Origin: Harmothoe impar
Lineage: Eukaryota > Annelida > Polychaeta > Phyllodocida > Polynoidae
Assembly (NCBI GenBank): GCA_947462335.1
Contig: OX381704.1
Location: 29,225,955-29,289,954 of the forward strand
Direction of reading: 5' to 3'
Length of the DNA stretch: 64,000 nucleotides
Under the pieces are notes generated by a model. It saw only the letters and a list, made by a program, of their open reading frames with translations. It was not told where the DNA came from and did not search any database. Positions 39,470 to 48,900 of this stretch are shown here, piece by piece. The first letter of the stretch is position 1; each line of letters opens with the position of its first letter. A program made the position numbers and the translations under genes.

Positions 39470-40588
39470 ATGAACATCACTCTACCTAGCAACAGCTCTA
39501 TGGAGTATTATCCTGACAACAGCTTGACGTCTTTCCGAACTCACTTCGACTCGCCGCTCCTTCTGCCCGAAGCGTACGAAGCGGCTCTGACTGAGATCAT
39601 CCTCCCTACAGAATGGACTAACGTGCACGACGACGACTTGATCATCGTTGTTCCTCTGCGCACCAAGGGTTCGCTAGAGGAGGCGATCAAGGTTTTAAAA
39701 GAAACTAAATTCGCCGAAAGAAGAAAACCGCAGGTAGACTGGAGGGGAATGAAAAACGCGAACGGTCTGAGCAAGCTAACGTTCAGCTCAAAATACCCGC
39801 TGAGCTGGAAGGAAGCGGGCTATGTAACGGTGGAAGAGATATCAGACACGTCGGAAGAGCAGCGATTGAAACCGGAAACAAAAAGGTTCAAGAGAGAGGT
39901 CGACTTGAGACAGACGAATGCCGTATACAAGCAGTTCTTGTCCCCGGCGGTGAAGAAGAAGGCGATCAGCGATCAAGCAAGACAGATGATCGAAGAGATG
40001 GAGAAAGTCATGGGAGTGCGCAGTTTCATGCCAAACATATTCGAGATACCTCCTATTTTCACCGGAAGCAACCACACCCTAGTCGAGCGCTTGAGTGAGA
40101 CGTTGCGAGATGACAGACTAGAGGGCGCCAGCTTCTTGCTCAAACCGATGGGGATCTTATCGTACGACTCCAAGACAAAACGCGTCACCATCAAACCGCC
40201 GAGACACTGTGCTGTCCTGCTGACTCAGCATCTCGCATGCGTTCTAGGCTTCGGAGAGAAGACGTGTTTCGCATCGCCGACTACCGGCGCCTACTCGATG
40301 GATGTTTTCGGGGACGTGCACTCTGTGTACATATACACCGACATGATCCAGGAGAGACGTGTGGGCGACATGCAAGTGCCGCTGTTACGCTGCGTCGCGG
40401 TGGACAGAGGCGGAAAGCGTCGAGGTGGCGTGCAAGCTATCAGTTTTCCCCATTTGGATTATTTCCCCTTGAAATCCAAGAGGTTTACCGAGGTCGGCAT
40501 CTATTTAAGAGACCGATCCGGTCATTCCATCCCATTCGGTAGAGGCGAGGTGACCGTGACACTTCATCTGAGACCTATTGAGCGCTGA
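39470..40588 (+). CDS. penton-like minor capsid protein, Polinton B
   Basis: 372 aa, intact; differs from copy A by one residue (Ser for Ala near residue 234). Start 7 nt after the integrase stop. Confidence 0.85.
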   Translation: MNITLPSNSSMEYYPDNSLTSFRTHFDSPLLLPEAYEAALTEIILPTEWTNVHDDDLIIVVPLRTKGSLEEAIKVLKETKFAERRKPQVDWRGMKNANGLSKLTFSSKYPLSWKEAGYVTVEEISDTSEEQRLKPETKRFKREVDLRQTNAVYKQFLSPAVKKKAISDQARQMIEEMEKVMGVRSFMPNIFEIPPIFTGSNHTLVERLSETLRDDRLEGASFLLKPMGILSYDSKTKRVTIKPPRHCAVLLTQHLACVLGFGEKTCFASPTTGAYSMDVFGDVHSVYIYTDMIQERRVGDMQVPLLRCVAVDRGGKRRGGVQAISFPHLDYFPLKSKRFTEVGIYLRDRSGHSIPFGRGEVTVTLHLRPIER

Positions 40589-40599
40589 AAGAGAGAAAA

Positions 40600-41026
40600 A
40601 TGATGCGTCAACGCGTTCCGTACTTTCCACCCAGGCGCACCGTCGGCAGAGGGTACAGCGATTACTACAACGCGCAGCTGGGCAACAGCATCAACGTGTA
40701 CAGCGGGGGCTCTTTCCAGAGCGGGCACGGTTTGGGCGGCGCTCTGTTAGGTCTGATGCGCTCGGCTACCCCGCTATTGAAGTCGGTGGGAAAAAACGCT
40801 GCTCCGCGCCGGTGTGGGCGTAGCTAAAGATGTGCTGGCGGGTCGGACTTTAAAGAGCAGCGTGAAAGACCGAGGCGCAGGCGCTCTGAAGAGACTGGCG
40901 AGTACGGCGTTCTCGGGAGGAAAGACGACTGTCGCGTCTAAGAAAGGGTCGAAACGTCGCCGGCATTCTCCTCAGACGGGCGGTGGCTCTTGCAAGAGAC
41001 GTAGAGGGGATGTATTCGACCGGTAA
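40600..41026 (+). pseudogene. pX-like virion protein gene with a frameshift, Polinton B
   Basis: Same two frames (40600-40827, then about 40812-41026) and the same break as in copy A; no base differences seen. The first frame ends soon after the hydrophobic segment, and the second carries the basic tail. Confidence 0.7.
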
Positions 41027-41043
41027 GCGCCTAGGCGTTCAGG

Positions 41044-41053
41044 TATAAATAAA
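41044..41053 (+). promoter_or_regulatory. overlapping TATA box and poly(A) signal, Polinton B
   Basis: TATAAATA (41044-41051) and AATAAA (41048-41053), as in copy A. Confidence 0.55.
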
Positions 41054-41105
41054 AAGACTGGAGGCGGCCGGCGTCAGTCTGTCGTCCGCGTGAAGAGAGA
41101 ACACA

Positions 41106-42413
41106 ATGGCTTACGTACACGAGAGCAGTAACGAGTGCGCGCTCTCTGAGCTCGACCTGCACACCGTAGCGCCGACTCAGACTACTATCTTAAAGTCGTC
41201 TTTCCTGGGGATAGAAACAAAAAACTCTTTAGAGGATGGAGGTAACATAAATTTCACCATCAACAAGTCGCAAGAGTACACAGACCTGAACGAGAATTAC
41301 CTTCATCTGGAATGTCAAGTGCTGAAACCGAACGGAGCGGCGCTCGAGGACACCGACGCGGTAGCTCCGGTGAACAACTTGGCTCACTCGCTCTTCAAAG
41401 ACGTCCAAGTCTCCATCGGCGGTTTCAAAGTGTCTGGCAACACCGAGACCTACCCTTACCGAGCTTACTTGGAAGGGTTACTCAACTACAACAAAGACGT
41501 GAAGGACGGCGTCATGAGCGCCCAGGGGTGGCATGAAGATACGCCCGGTCAGTTTGACGCGTTGACTGACGCGAATGCGGGGTACAAAGCGCGCAGGAAG
41601 CTAATCTCCAACAAGCGCTTTTCGCTGATGGCGTGACTGCACTTTGACCTGGCTCATCAACCGAAGCTCATCGTTGGAGAGACAGAAATCAATCTCACTC
41701 TGAAACAGGCAGCGCCCTCTTTCTATCTGATGTGCGCCGCTGACGGAGGCTACAGCTTGAAGATCTACAAAGCAAAGCTCTACGTGCGACGCGTGTTGGT
41801 GGCGGACGCTGTAGCGGAAACGCACGAAAGAGCGGTGATAGAACACGGTCCCTTCGACTACCCGGTGAACAGAGTGGAGGTGACGACGTACGCCATCCCT
41901 CAAGGTAACAGAGATCACAGCTACACGCACTCCAACACAGGCCAGCTTCCCAAGTCGATGATGATTTGCTTCCTAGACCACGACGCCTTCAACGGTAGCT
42001 ACACCAAGAACCCGTTCGAGATGAAGCATTACGACATCAGCTCGCTTCAAGTGATAGTGAACGATCAGAAAGTGCCGAACGACGCCTACGTGCCCGACTT
42101 TAAGACCAAAGCGGCCGTGAGAGAGTGCTTGGCGCTACACACGGAAACGGGGATGTACGAGGGCGCGCGCTCCTGCGGTATTTCATACGATCAATTCCTG
42201 AACGGTTACACGGTGTTCCCCCTCGATTTAACCCCAGACAGATCGCACGACGGGTGTCGCGTGAACCTTATAAGAGCGGGTCAGCTGAGGGTGGAAGTCA
42301 GTTTCCGCTCGGCGCTACGAGCGACAACAACGGTGCTACTCTACTTGGTGTACGACAACGTCGTCGAGCTGACCCGAGATCGACACCCCATCACCGACTA
42401 CCACATGAACTGA
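41106..42413 (+). pseudogene. major capsid (hexon-like) protein gene with an in-frame TGA, Polinton B
   Basis: 435-codon frame with one TGA at 41634-41636, the same codon (177) as in copy A; no other difference seen between the copies. Unless the stop is read through, no full-length capsid protein is made. Confidence 0.85.
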
Positions 42414-42442
42414 AGACAAGACAGCGGTACTTAGCGTATCGT

Positions 42443-42895
42443 ATGAACACGCTTGAAATAAGCAGAGTGTTGAAGGAAAACGTTCACACAAAACATCGTT
42501 TCCTGGGTGTTTTCTCTTGTGACACTATTCCGAAGCACCCTATCAAAGACACTTGTTTCGTGAGCAACACAGATCCGCAACATTTACCAGGTCAGCATTG
42601 GGTGGCGTTTTACGTGTCGAGCACGGGTGAAGTGTACTACTTTGATTCCTTCGGCTTACCGCCGCTGAGTGTGGAGTTCTTGTCTTTCGTGGAACGCTCT
42701 GCTCCGTTCAAGTGGCAAAGAAACCGCGTTCAACTACAAGACACTTCTGCTGACACCTGTGGACCTCATTGCGTTCATTTCCTAATTGAAGCATGTCGAA
42801 CAAGAAACCCCAAGAAGTGCGTCATGCGCATGAGCAAAATCCCAAAGCTGAGCGACCGGACAGTGAGTCAGAAGCTATCGATGATGCTGTTGTGA
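42443..42895 (+). CDS. adenain-like cysteine protease, Polinton B
   Basis: 150 aa, intact. His52 (GQHW), Asp68 (YYFDSFG), Gln99 and Cys106 (QDTSADTCGPHC) are spaced as in the adenovirus protease family (C48/Ulp1 fold), with Gln and Cys seven apart. It would mature capsid precursors after assembly. Its last 103 nt overlap the Cys-rich ORF in another frame. Confidence 0.9.
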   Translation: MNTLEISRVLKENVHTKHRFLGVFSCDTIPKHPIKDTCFVSNTDPQHLPGQHWVAFYVSSTGEVYYFDSFGLPPLSVEFLSFVERSAPFKWQRNRVQLQDTSADTCGPHCVHFLIEACRTRNPKKCVMRMSKIPKLSDRTVSQKLSMMLL

Positions 42896-43092
42896 CGGGT
42901 TGTTGCGATGGCGGCCGTTTCATGGAGGCAAAGATTCTCTGCCTTGCCGAAATGGTGTTGGATTTATCCAAAGTCGTGCAATGTCTATTGGAGAGAAGTC
43001 GTCCGGGGTGTGGTGGTGCGAGTGACGGCGGCGTGAGACTTTGCGGCCTGTTGGGTTGTTGCAAATCGAAGAAGCGAGCTAAAAAAGCATAA
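42793..43092 (+). CDS. Cys-rich small ORF overlapping the protease gene, Polinton B
   Basis: 99 aa from an ATG inside the protease gene. An acidic N-terminal part, an amphipathic middle (CLAEMVLDLSKVVQCLLE) and a Cys/Lys tail (CCKSKKRAKKA). Unknown function. In copy A its tail is fused to the protease frame by a deletion. Paired AATAAA follow at 43121 and 43128. Confidence 0.45.
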   Translation: MSNKKPQEVRHAHEQNPKAERPDSESEAIDDAVVTGCCDGGRFMEAKILCLAEMVLDLSKVVQCLLERSRPGCGGASDGGVRLCGLLGCCKSKKRAKKA

Positions 43093-43120
43093 ACTTGTGT
43101 GTTTTTTTGATTGAAATGAA

Positions 43121-43133
43121 AATAAAGAATAAA
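43121..43133 (+). terminator. paired poly(A) signals at the right end, Polinton B
   Basis: AATAAA at 43121 and 43128. Confidence 0.65.
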
Positions 43134-43154
43134 ATGAAAAAAAAAGAAATTATC

Positions 43155-43591
43155 TTGTTGTGTTTTTATTTCTATATATAAGTTACATAACTTTTTTGTT
43201 TGTTTGTTTACAAACAGTCACGTGTCACGTGGTGTTGTTTACAAACAAGAGAGCCAAGTGGTGTTGTTTACAAACAAACCCTAAGTAGGTCACGTTACCC
43301 TAGTTACCAGAATGCCGGCTTCTGATTGGCTGAGCCTAAGTAGGTCACGTGACGTAAGTAGGTCACGTTACCATGGTTACCAGAATGCCGGCCTCTGATT
43401 GGCTGAGAGCTTCTAAGTAGGTCAGTAGGTCACCCAGAATGCTGGCTTCTGATTGGCTGAGAGCCCTAAGTAGGTCACGTTACCATGGCAACGGGTCACG
43501 TGACCAAATGGCGGCCTCTAATTGGCTGCATGTCGATTGAGTAATAAACAGTAGTTAACTATAGTCCCGTTCCGATACATACTATACTACT
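43155..43591 (-). repeat. right terminal inverted repeat of Polinton B
   Basis: Inverse of 33125-33544. One E-box differs from copy A (CCAAGTG in place of CCACGTG at about 43256). Confidence 0.95.
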
Positions 43592-43757
43592 CAGGGGACA
43601 ATTTGCGACCTTCCCAAACATGGGGTGCCATGTCAGTGTGGTGTCTCAAAAAGGAGTAGTATAGAGTATCTTTAAGATCATATAATCCGGAGACTTTAAA
43701 TGGGAAAAAGATGGCATTGGACATGTGGAAGTGATATAGCCTGGCTAGTACAGAAGC

Positions 43758-44232
43758 CCCGGGGGGGGGGCACTGAGGTATGTTTTGGATAACCACTGCC
43801 GCACCTCCCGTGGGAGCGGTCGCGGTGGGCTTACAGAGAGGGTGAAAAGTAGGGGCGGTTAGCCCCTCTTAGCATGAAATGGAGGGCGGTGACCCCCCTT
43901 ATATAATCGAAAGTAGGGGGTTAAATGCTTCCTAGATACAGGTTTCCTGTGTTTATGCAGTAATATTGAAGCACAAACATGTTTATGATTGTATTAATTA
44001 GCTAATTGGTAAGTTTTTCATTGTTATGTCTGGCTCCTGATGCTCTGATGGGATGAAAGAAGGTGGCTTCGATTTCACTTAGCCTGATCATAGGGGGCGG
44101 TCACTCACAACAATTTCCCTCACTTTAAAAAGGAGGGGCGGTCTATTACACCCTCAGCTCCCCCAGTATGGGGATGAGGGGCGGTACCGCGGCAGTTGCC
44201 ACTCACTCTCAAAGAGTCCTCCCCCCCCCGGG
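43758..44232. mobile_element. CCCGGGG-ended element, copy 3
   Basis: CCCGGGGGGGGGGCACT at the left and CCCCCCCCCGGG at the right, flanked by ACAGAAGC (43750-43757 and 44233-44240). Longer interior (475 bp total) with GGGCGGT-containing repeats. It sits 166 bp right of Polinton B. Confidence 0.88.
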
Positions 44233-44384
44233 ACAGAAGCCCGTCCAGAAATAACATCATTCTCTCTATTTGATTTGACTTTATTAATGCCTGGATTACA
44301 TGTCCCAGATCCCAGGCCTTCATCGTCATGGTGCAAAAGTACCATAAGTGGATGTAGGAATGCCACTGCGCAGTTGATACATTT

Positions 44385-44490
44385 CCGTAGGTATGGGCAT
44401 GATGCATGAATGCAGCCCCTTCATCATGCCGCCAAAGGGATACATTAAATCCCCGATTAAATCACTATGCGGCCACACTTAAATGGGTGA
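44385..44490. repeat. fragment of the palindromic piggyBac MITE
   Basis: Contains GGGCATGATGCATGAATGCAG and CACTATGCGGCC (inverse of the family's GGCCGCATAGTG). Ends not preserved. Confidence 0.5.
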
Positions 44491-44610
44491 GAGATACATT
44501 TGATGATCCATTGAACCTTGATGAGGTAAAGGTATTCCGCATTAGCGAGATACAGTGGCTCCACCTTTTGGACCACTGGTAACAATCATAACCCTTTGCT
44601 CTGCAAGGAC

Positions 44611-44775
44611 CAGCTCAGCCAAATCTCGTGGCCGAGATTAGGGTACAAACAGGGCTCAGGTATTGTGAATAGGTTGTACCTGGACACTCCTAATGCCACC
44701 TGTGTCCAGTATAGTGTAGTGGTTAGCACTGTGGACTCATAATACTGGGAGCCCAAGTTCAAATCCCTACCAGGC
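44611..44775 (+). repeat. tRNA-derived SINE, left member of an inverted pair
   Basis: Contains a pol III A box (TAGTGTAGTGG, 44712-44722), an anticodon-like CTCATAA and a B box (GTTCAAATCCC, 44757-44767), preceded by about 90 bp of non-tRNA sequence. The anticodon-loop sequence suggests descent from tRNA-Met. Stems do not pair well enough for a functional tRNA. Confidence 0.7.
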
Positions 44776-44872
44776 CAAATAACACTATGTCCTTTGAATA
44801 CATATTTCTAAATTTTCTATAGTATTGTGAATAATGTATTCTGTTTCCAAAATTGCTATACTTATGAATTTG

Positions 44873-45036
44873 CCTGGAAGAGATTTGAACTCAGGTACTC
44901 TGCATCATGAGTCCACAGTGCTAACCACTACACTATACTGGACACAGGTGACATTAGGAGTGTCCAGGTACAACCTATTCACAATACCTGAGCCCTGTTT
45001 GTACCCTAATCTCGGCCACGAGATTTGACCAAGCTG
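44873..45036 (-). repeat. tRNA-derived SINE, right member of an inverted pair
   Basis: Inverse of 44611-44775 with scattered differences; B box GGATTTGAAC-like at about 44880 on the plus strand (AGATTTGAACTC). The pair is separated by about 97 bp. Confidence 0.7.
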
Positions 45037-45801
45037 GTTGCTGTGAGTACTGGGAATAGACCTAGTACCAGTGGGAATGGCGCTATCCACTGATCATCTT
45101 GCTAAAGCCCTATAATAGATCTCCCTTATATCCTGCGTGATGGTTCTTACATCCATCGTCATTACCTACCTATTTGATTCAGTGTTATTCAAACATTATG
45201 TCATGCACAGCAGCATCTGCCAAGCCGGATCTAAATATAACAGTAACAGTCGGCACCCCGGTCGGCACCCCATCACTACGCCTCAGGCCGCGTGGGTCGT
45301 GATGGCCGTGTGATGTGGGGGTGGGAGGGGGCTTCTGGAGGTCTATTTTGTGTGTATGTGAGTTGGGGGTAGGGGGGGGGCTAAGCCATGGGCCCCGCCT
45401 ACCACCCCTGTACAGAACAACGACGCCAGCCTACTCCAGCGGGCCAACACCCAGCCCCGGACTGGCCTCAGTGGTCCCGTTGTGTATGGCTATAATGGGA
45501 GAGGGGCGCCTGAAAAGGGACCCCTAACATCCATACCAGACCTGTCTAAGAAATACCACAAAAACACCTTGCAGGCCAGCGTCTGTCTCACCAAAACAAA
45601 ACAAGCTTCAACAGACACCTGTTGAGAAGTAGCTACCCATTGGTGGAGGGCCATGGTTGAAAACTTTCTGTCCAATCAGGTAGCATGTCTCAGGCGGACC
45701 TCCCGTGACCCAGTTCCTTCACGTGTGAAGTTGGAGTTGGTAGGACGGTGAGGGAGGTGATACTATGTGATGTGGATTCCAGCACTCACCAAAATATAAC
45801 C
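45037..45801. other. upstream region of the lipase gene
   Basis: G-rich around 45310-45390. CACGTG at about 45720 lies 80 bp before the lipase ATG. No TATA box is obvious; promoter and transcription start not placed. Confidence 0.4.
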
Positions 45802-45971
45802 ATGTCAGATCACAGGACCTCCACACACAGTCGCCACAGTCAGCGTTCCTCCACAGGCAGCTTGAAAAGAGTGAATTTGGATGGATTGCCAAACTTTACC
45901 AATGCCAGGCACCAAAGACTTTTCTGTAGGTACTGGAACCCTAAACTAGAAGATGAGGACGACAACCCAAG
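45802..45971 (+). CDS. MGLL: MGLL coding exon 1
   Basis: Starts at ATG (MSDHRTS...), Ser/Thr/Arg-rich N-terminus, then LPNFTNARHQRLFCRYWNPK. Donor AG|GTTAGT, phase 2. Confidence 0.9.
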
Positions 45972-48900
45972 GTTAGTGCATATACACTGGAGAAGGCTGA
46001 ATCTAGGTCGCCCCTCTGGCCCTATGTTTGGATCATAGTCACACACCCCGATATATGTACCACTGAGTACCATTTATGTATGGTGGCCTCTGCTCCACTT
46101 TGGCCTATGTTTCAACACTGATAGCCAGTTTGTGGTTGGTGTCCATGGATTACTGTAGATAACAGTGGACTGTAGGTTGACCAACCTATCCTCATATAGT
46201 CCTGTATCAACATGCATGGGTGACCCACTGGACACATATGTATATGGGTCGGATCGAAAAAAGATGCTGATCTGGGTTTTGGGGGATTTTCTGCTTTGCA
46301 AGAGCCACAGAATAAAAATACATACACCAGTATGGTCTTTGTTGGTTTTTCACAAGAGGGCATACTCTAGGCTTTTGGAAAAAATTATAATTTTGCATAT
46401 ACGATGATTTTTTGCTGATTTATGAGCCTCCAAAGTTGAAAAATGGCTAAAATCCATGTTTTTTAGCTAATTATCCATGTTTGACAAGGCCCTCATGTCA
46501 ACTGACACATCAAAAACTATCACTAAACAGCATTTCCTAGTAGCTATATATGTTATGTGAACAAATCAGCTCGTTACACTTTCATATCCCACACAAATTT
46601 GTCAACAGTGACCTTCAAATGCAGCAACTACATGTTTCGGAGGCGTCTGTGACGTTAATAAAAGGGCCTATATCTTTATTAATAGTATTCACTAAATATC
46701 CTTACTACCAGCAATCTAGAGCCTCCCAATGGGTGAGCTCATGGCAAAAATAAATTTGAGCCACGCCCACTTTTACTCTCCCTTATGGGCAATATAGTGT
46801 ATTGGAACTCGAGTTATCGTCACAGACGCCTCCAAGCATTATAGCCTTTCCAGCGTTTAATTATGTTTTTATATATATTTCTTGTACCCTGTGTACTCTA
46901 TTGGGTTGTATTTGAGGATCCTCAACAGCATTTGATTCGATATGTACCGAACAGGCACCGCGGGAGGGGTATTTATACTTTGCGGAGGCGTCTGTGACGT
47001 TAACCCAAAATTTGGCGTGGGAACGAGGTCGGCGTTCCTGTTGCCCACCGGAAGTGGCGCACATCCGGGTACCGTTTCGGGGAGCAAAGAAGCGTCTGAT
47101 CTTGCTGGAGCGACTCCCAAACCAACAATTCAGAGTTCTTTTTCAGCTATTTCCACCGAGAAAGGTAAGGGATCGGACTAAAATATGTTATATTTTGATT
47201 CATTTTGCACCAAGGCCCGCGCTGATACATTTATTTTCGTTTAGAACGGTCTATTTTAGGTAGACTTGATCGTTTATTTTCGTTCGAGTGCTCGCTTATT
47301 AATGTCATGGACGCCGCCATGTTAGTTTTCGCAATTTCTAACCGGTGCACCCTCGGCGGAGGCGTCTGTGACGTTAATGTGGGCTAGGCGAAAAATCATT
47401 CTGGCTATCGTTCTATCTTTCCCTGAGGGTACATATCAACTTGATTCAATAGAATAGATGTTCCTCTATGCCTCTATGCAGTTTAGTAGCAATCCCATGT
47501 ATCTAAGGCTATGTTTCATGCCTTTTAAAAAAATATTTTGGAAATTTTTTGGATTTTCAGTCAGAAAATGTACTCTCACTCAGCTGAAAGCTATCTGAAC
47601 TTAATATATTATGGTTAATTCTCTTCCTACTAAGTCCCCTCATCATGTTGGTGGGCTATATTTACGCTGGTACTCCTTTTCTGGCCACTGCAAGCCAATT
47701 TATGCATTTTCGGGTTAACGTCACAGACGCCTCCGACGAAAATGAAATTGTCACTGTACAGTGACTATTTGATCGATTTGAACAATGTAACTTCGTACCA
47801 TGCTTCAGGGGCATGTAAGCTAATGCCCTGACCAAGAAATATTTTTATTTATCAAAGTTTACATATATTTATAGGTCATTTCATTAACGTCACAGACGCC
47901 TCGAAAGCAGTTAATCGAATGGAAATAGTAGTTCCCCTGCACCCAACCTCTCTATATTTTTAGACAGCATGCCCCTACTATATATCTAAAGAGCCAGTAA
48001 GGTGTATTGGCAGTAGTTAAAACTTTTTTTTCCAACTTCTGTGTCCCCTGGCTGTTTTTGCTTAAATGCTGGGGCAGACCCACTTCTGTTTGTCTGATGT
48101 GCTCAAAATCCTCCATGCTTTTGCTATACACCTGTGTCTAATTATACAATCAACTTAAGTGAACATTTGCCAATAATTAGCAATTATTATTCATGTTGCA
48201 AATTTATTTAAAAGGTCTGAAATTCCCTTAAATAATCATAAATTGTTGTCTACTTTGCAGTATGGTACAACCGAAGCTGCCGCCTGGAATGGTAAAGATG
48301 GGCGCACAGCGCAAGGCGGAAAGTAGGGCCCGCAAGAAGAGAGAAGACGAGGAGGCCTATAACACTTCTGATGGCTGTGTGACCGTTCTAGTAAAGTACT
48401 GTTATAGTAGAGATATCCGAGGCGTCTGTGACGTTAACCTAGTAAATGTATGGGTTTAGCCAGACAGCTAGTATGGCCCTGCTAGTGCTAGAAGGGTCTT
48501 TATTACTGTTTTAAATGGTTGTAAACAGGTAAACTTGCCTTGTAGAATAGAGCCCAGGAGGTTCCATTGTAATGTAAATATTTTGATGGTGTGGTGCTGC
48601 GCGTGCTGACACACGGTAAAAAAGTGATTTTTTTTTGTTTAAAGACTGAGCGCATACTCAAAAAATTGTAAAAATGTCTCCATTAAGGTTCTAAACAATG
48701 CACCAACCTGTTCTGTACATGTGTGTAAGGTATTAAGATGTTCTAAACACTTTTAATGATTCTGTAACCAATCTAGTTTATTACTGTGAAACTCGAGGCG
48801 TCTGTGACGTTAACTGGGTACTTGGTACCATGTTGCACACACTAGTGTGACCAATCGGTCGGAAACTCACACCTAAAACCTTTTGCTTTGGCAACTAGAT

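Larger units (their letters stand above)
33125..43591 (+). mobile_element. Polinton/Maverick-type element lacking polymerase B, copy B
   Basis: 10,467 bp. Same ends and gene order as copy A, with an independent perfect target duplication CAGGGG (33119-33124 and 43592-43597), so it is a separate insertion, not a segmental duplication. The ATPase, integrase, penton-like protein and protease are intact. The pX-like gene and major capsid gene carry the same lesions as copy A. No polymerase B gene is present. Confidence 0.95.

Noticed and set aside
33119..43597. Copy B as a segmental duplication of copy A
   Set aside because: The flanks differ and each copy has its own 6-bp target duplication exactly at the element ends.
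44712..44775. Functional tRNA gene
   Set aside because: A and B boxes are present but the cloverleaf stems do not pair and the unit is duplicated with non-tRNA sequence, as in a SINE.
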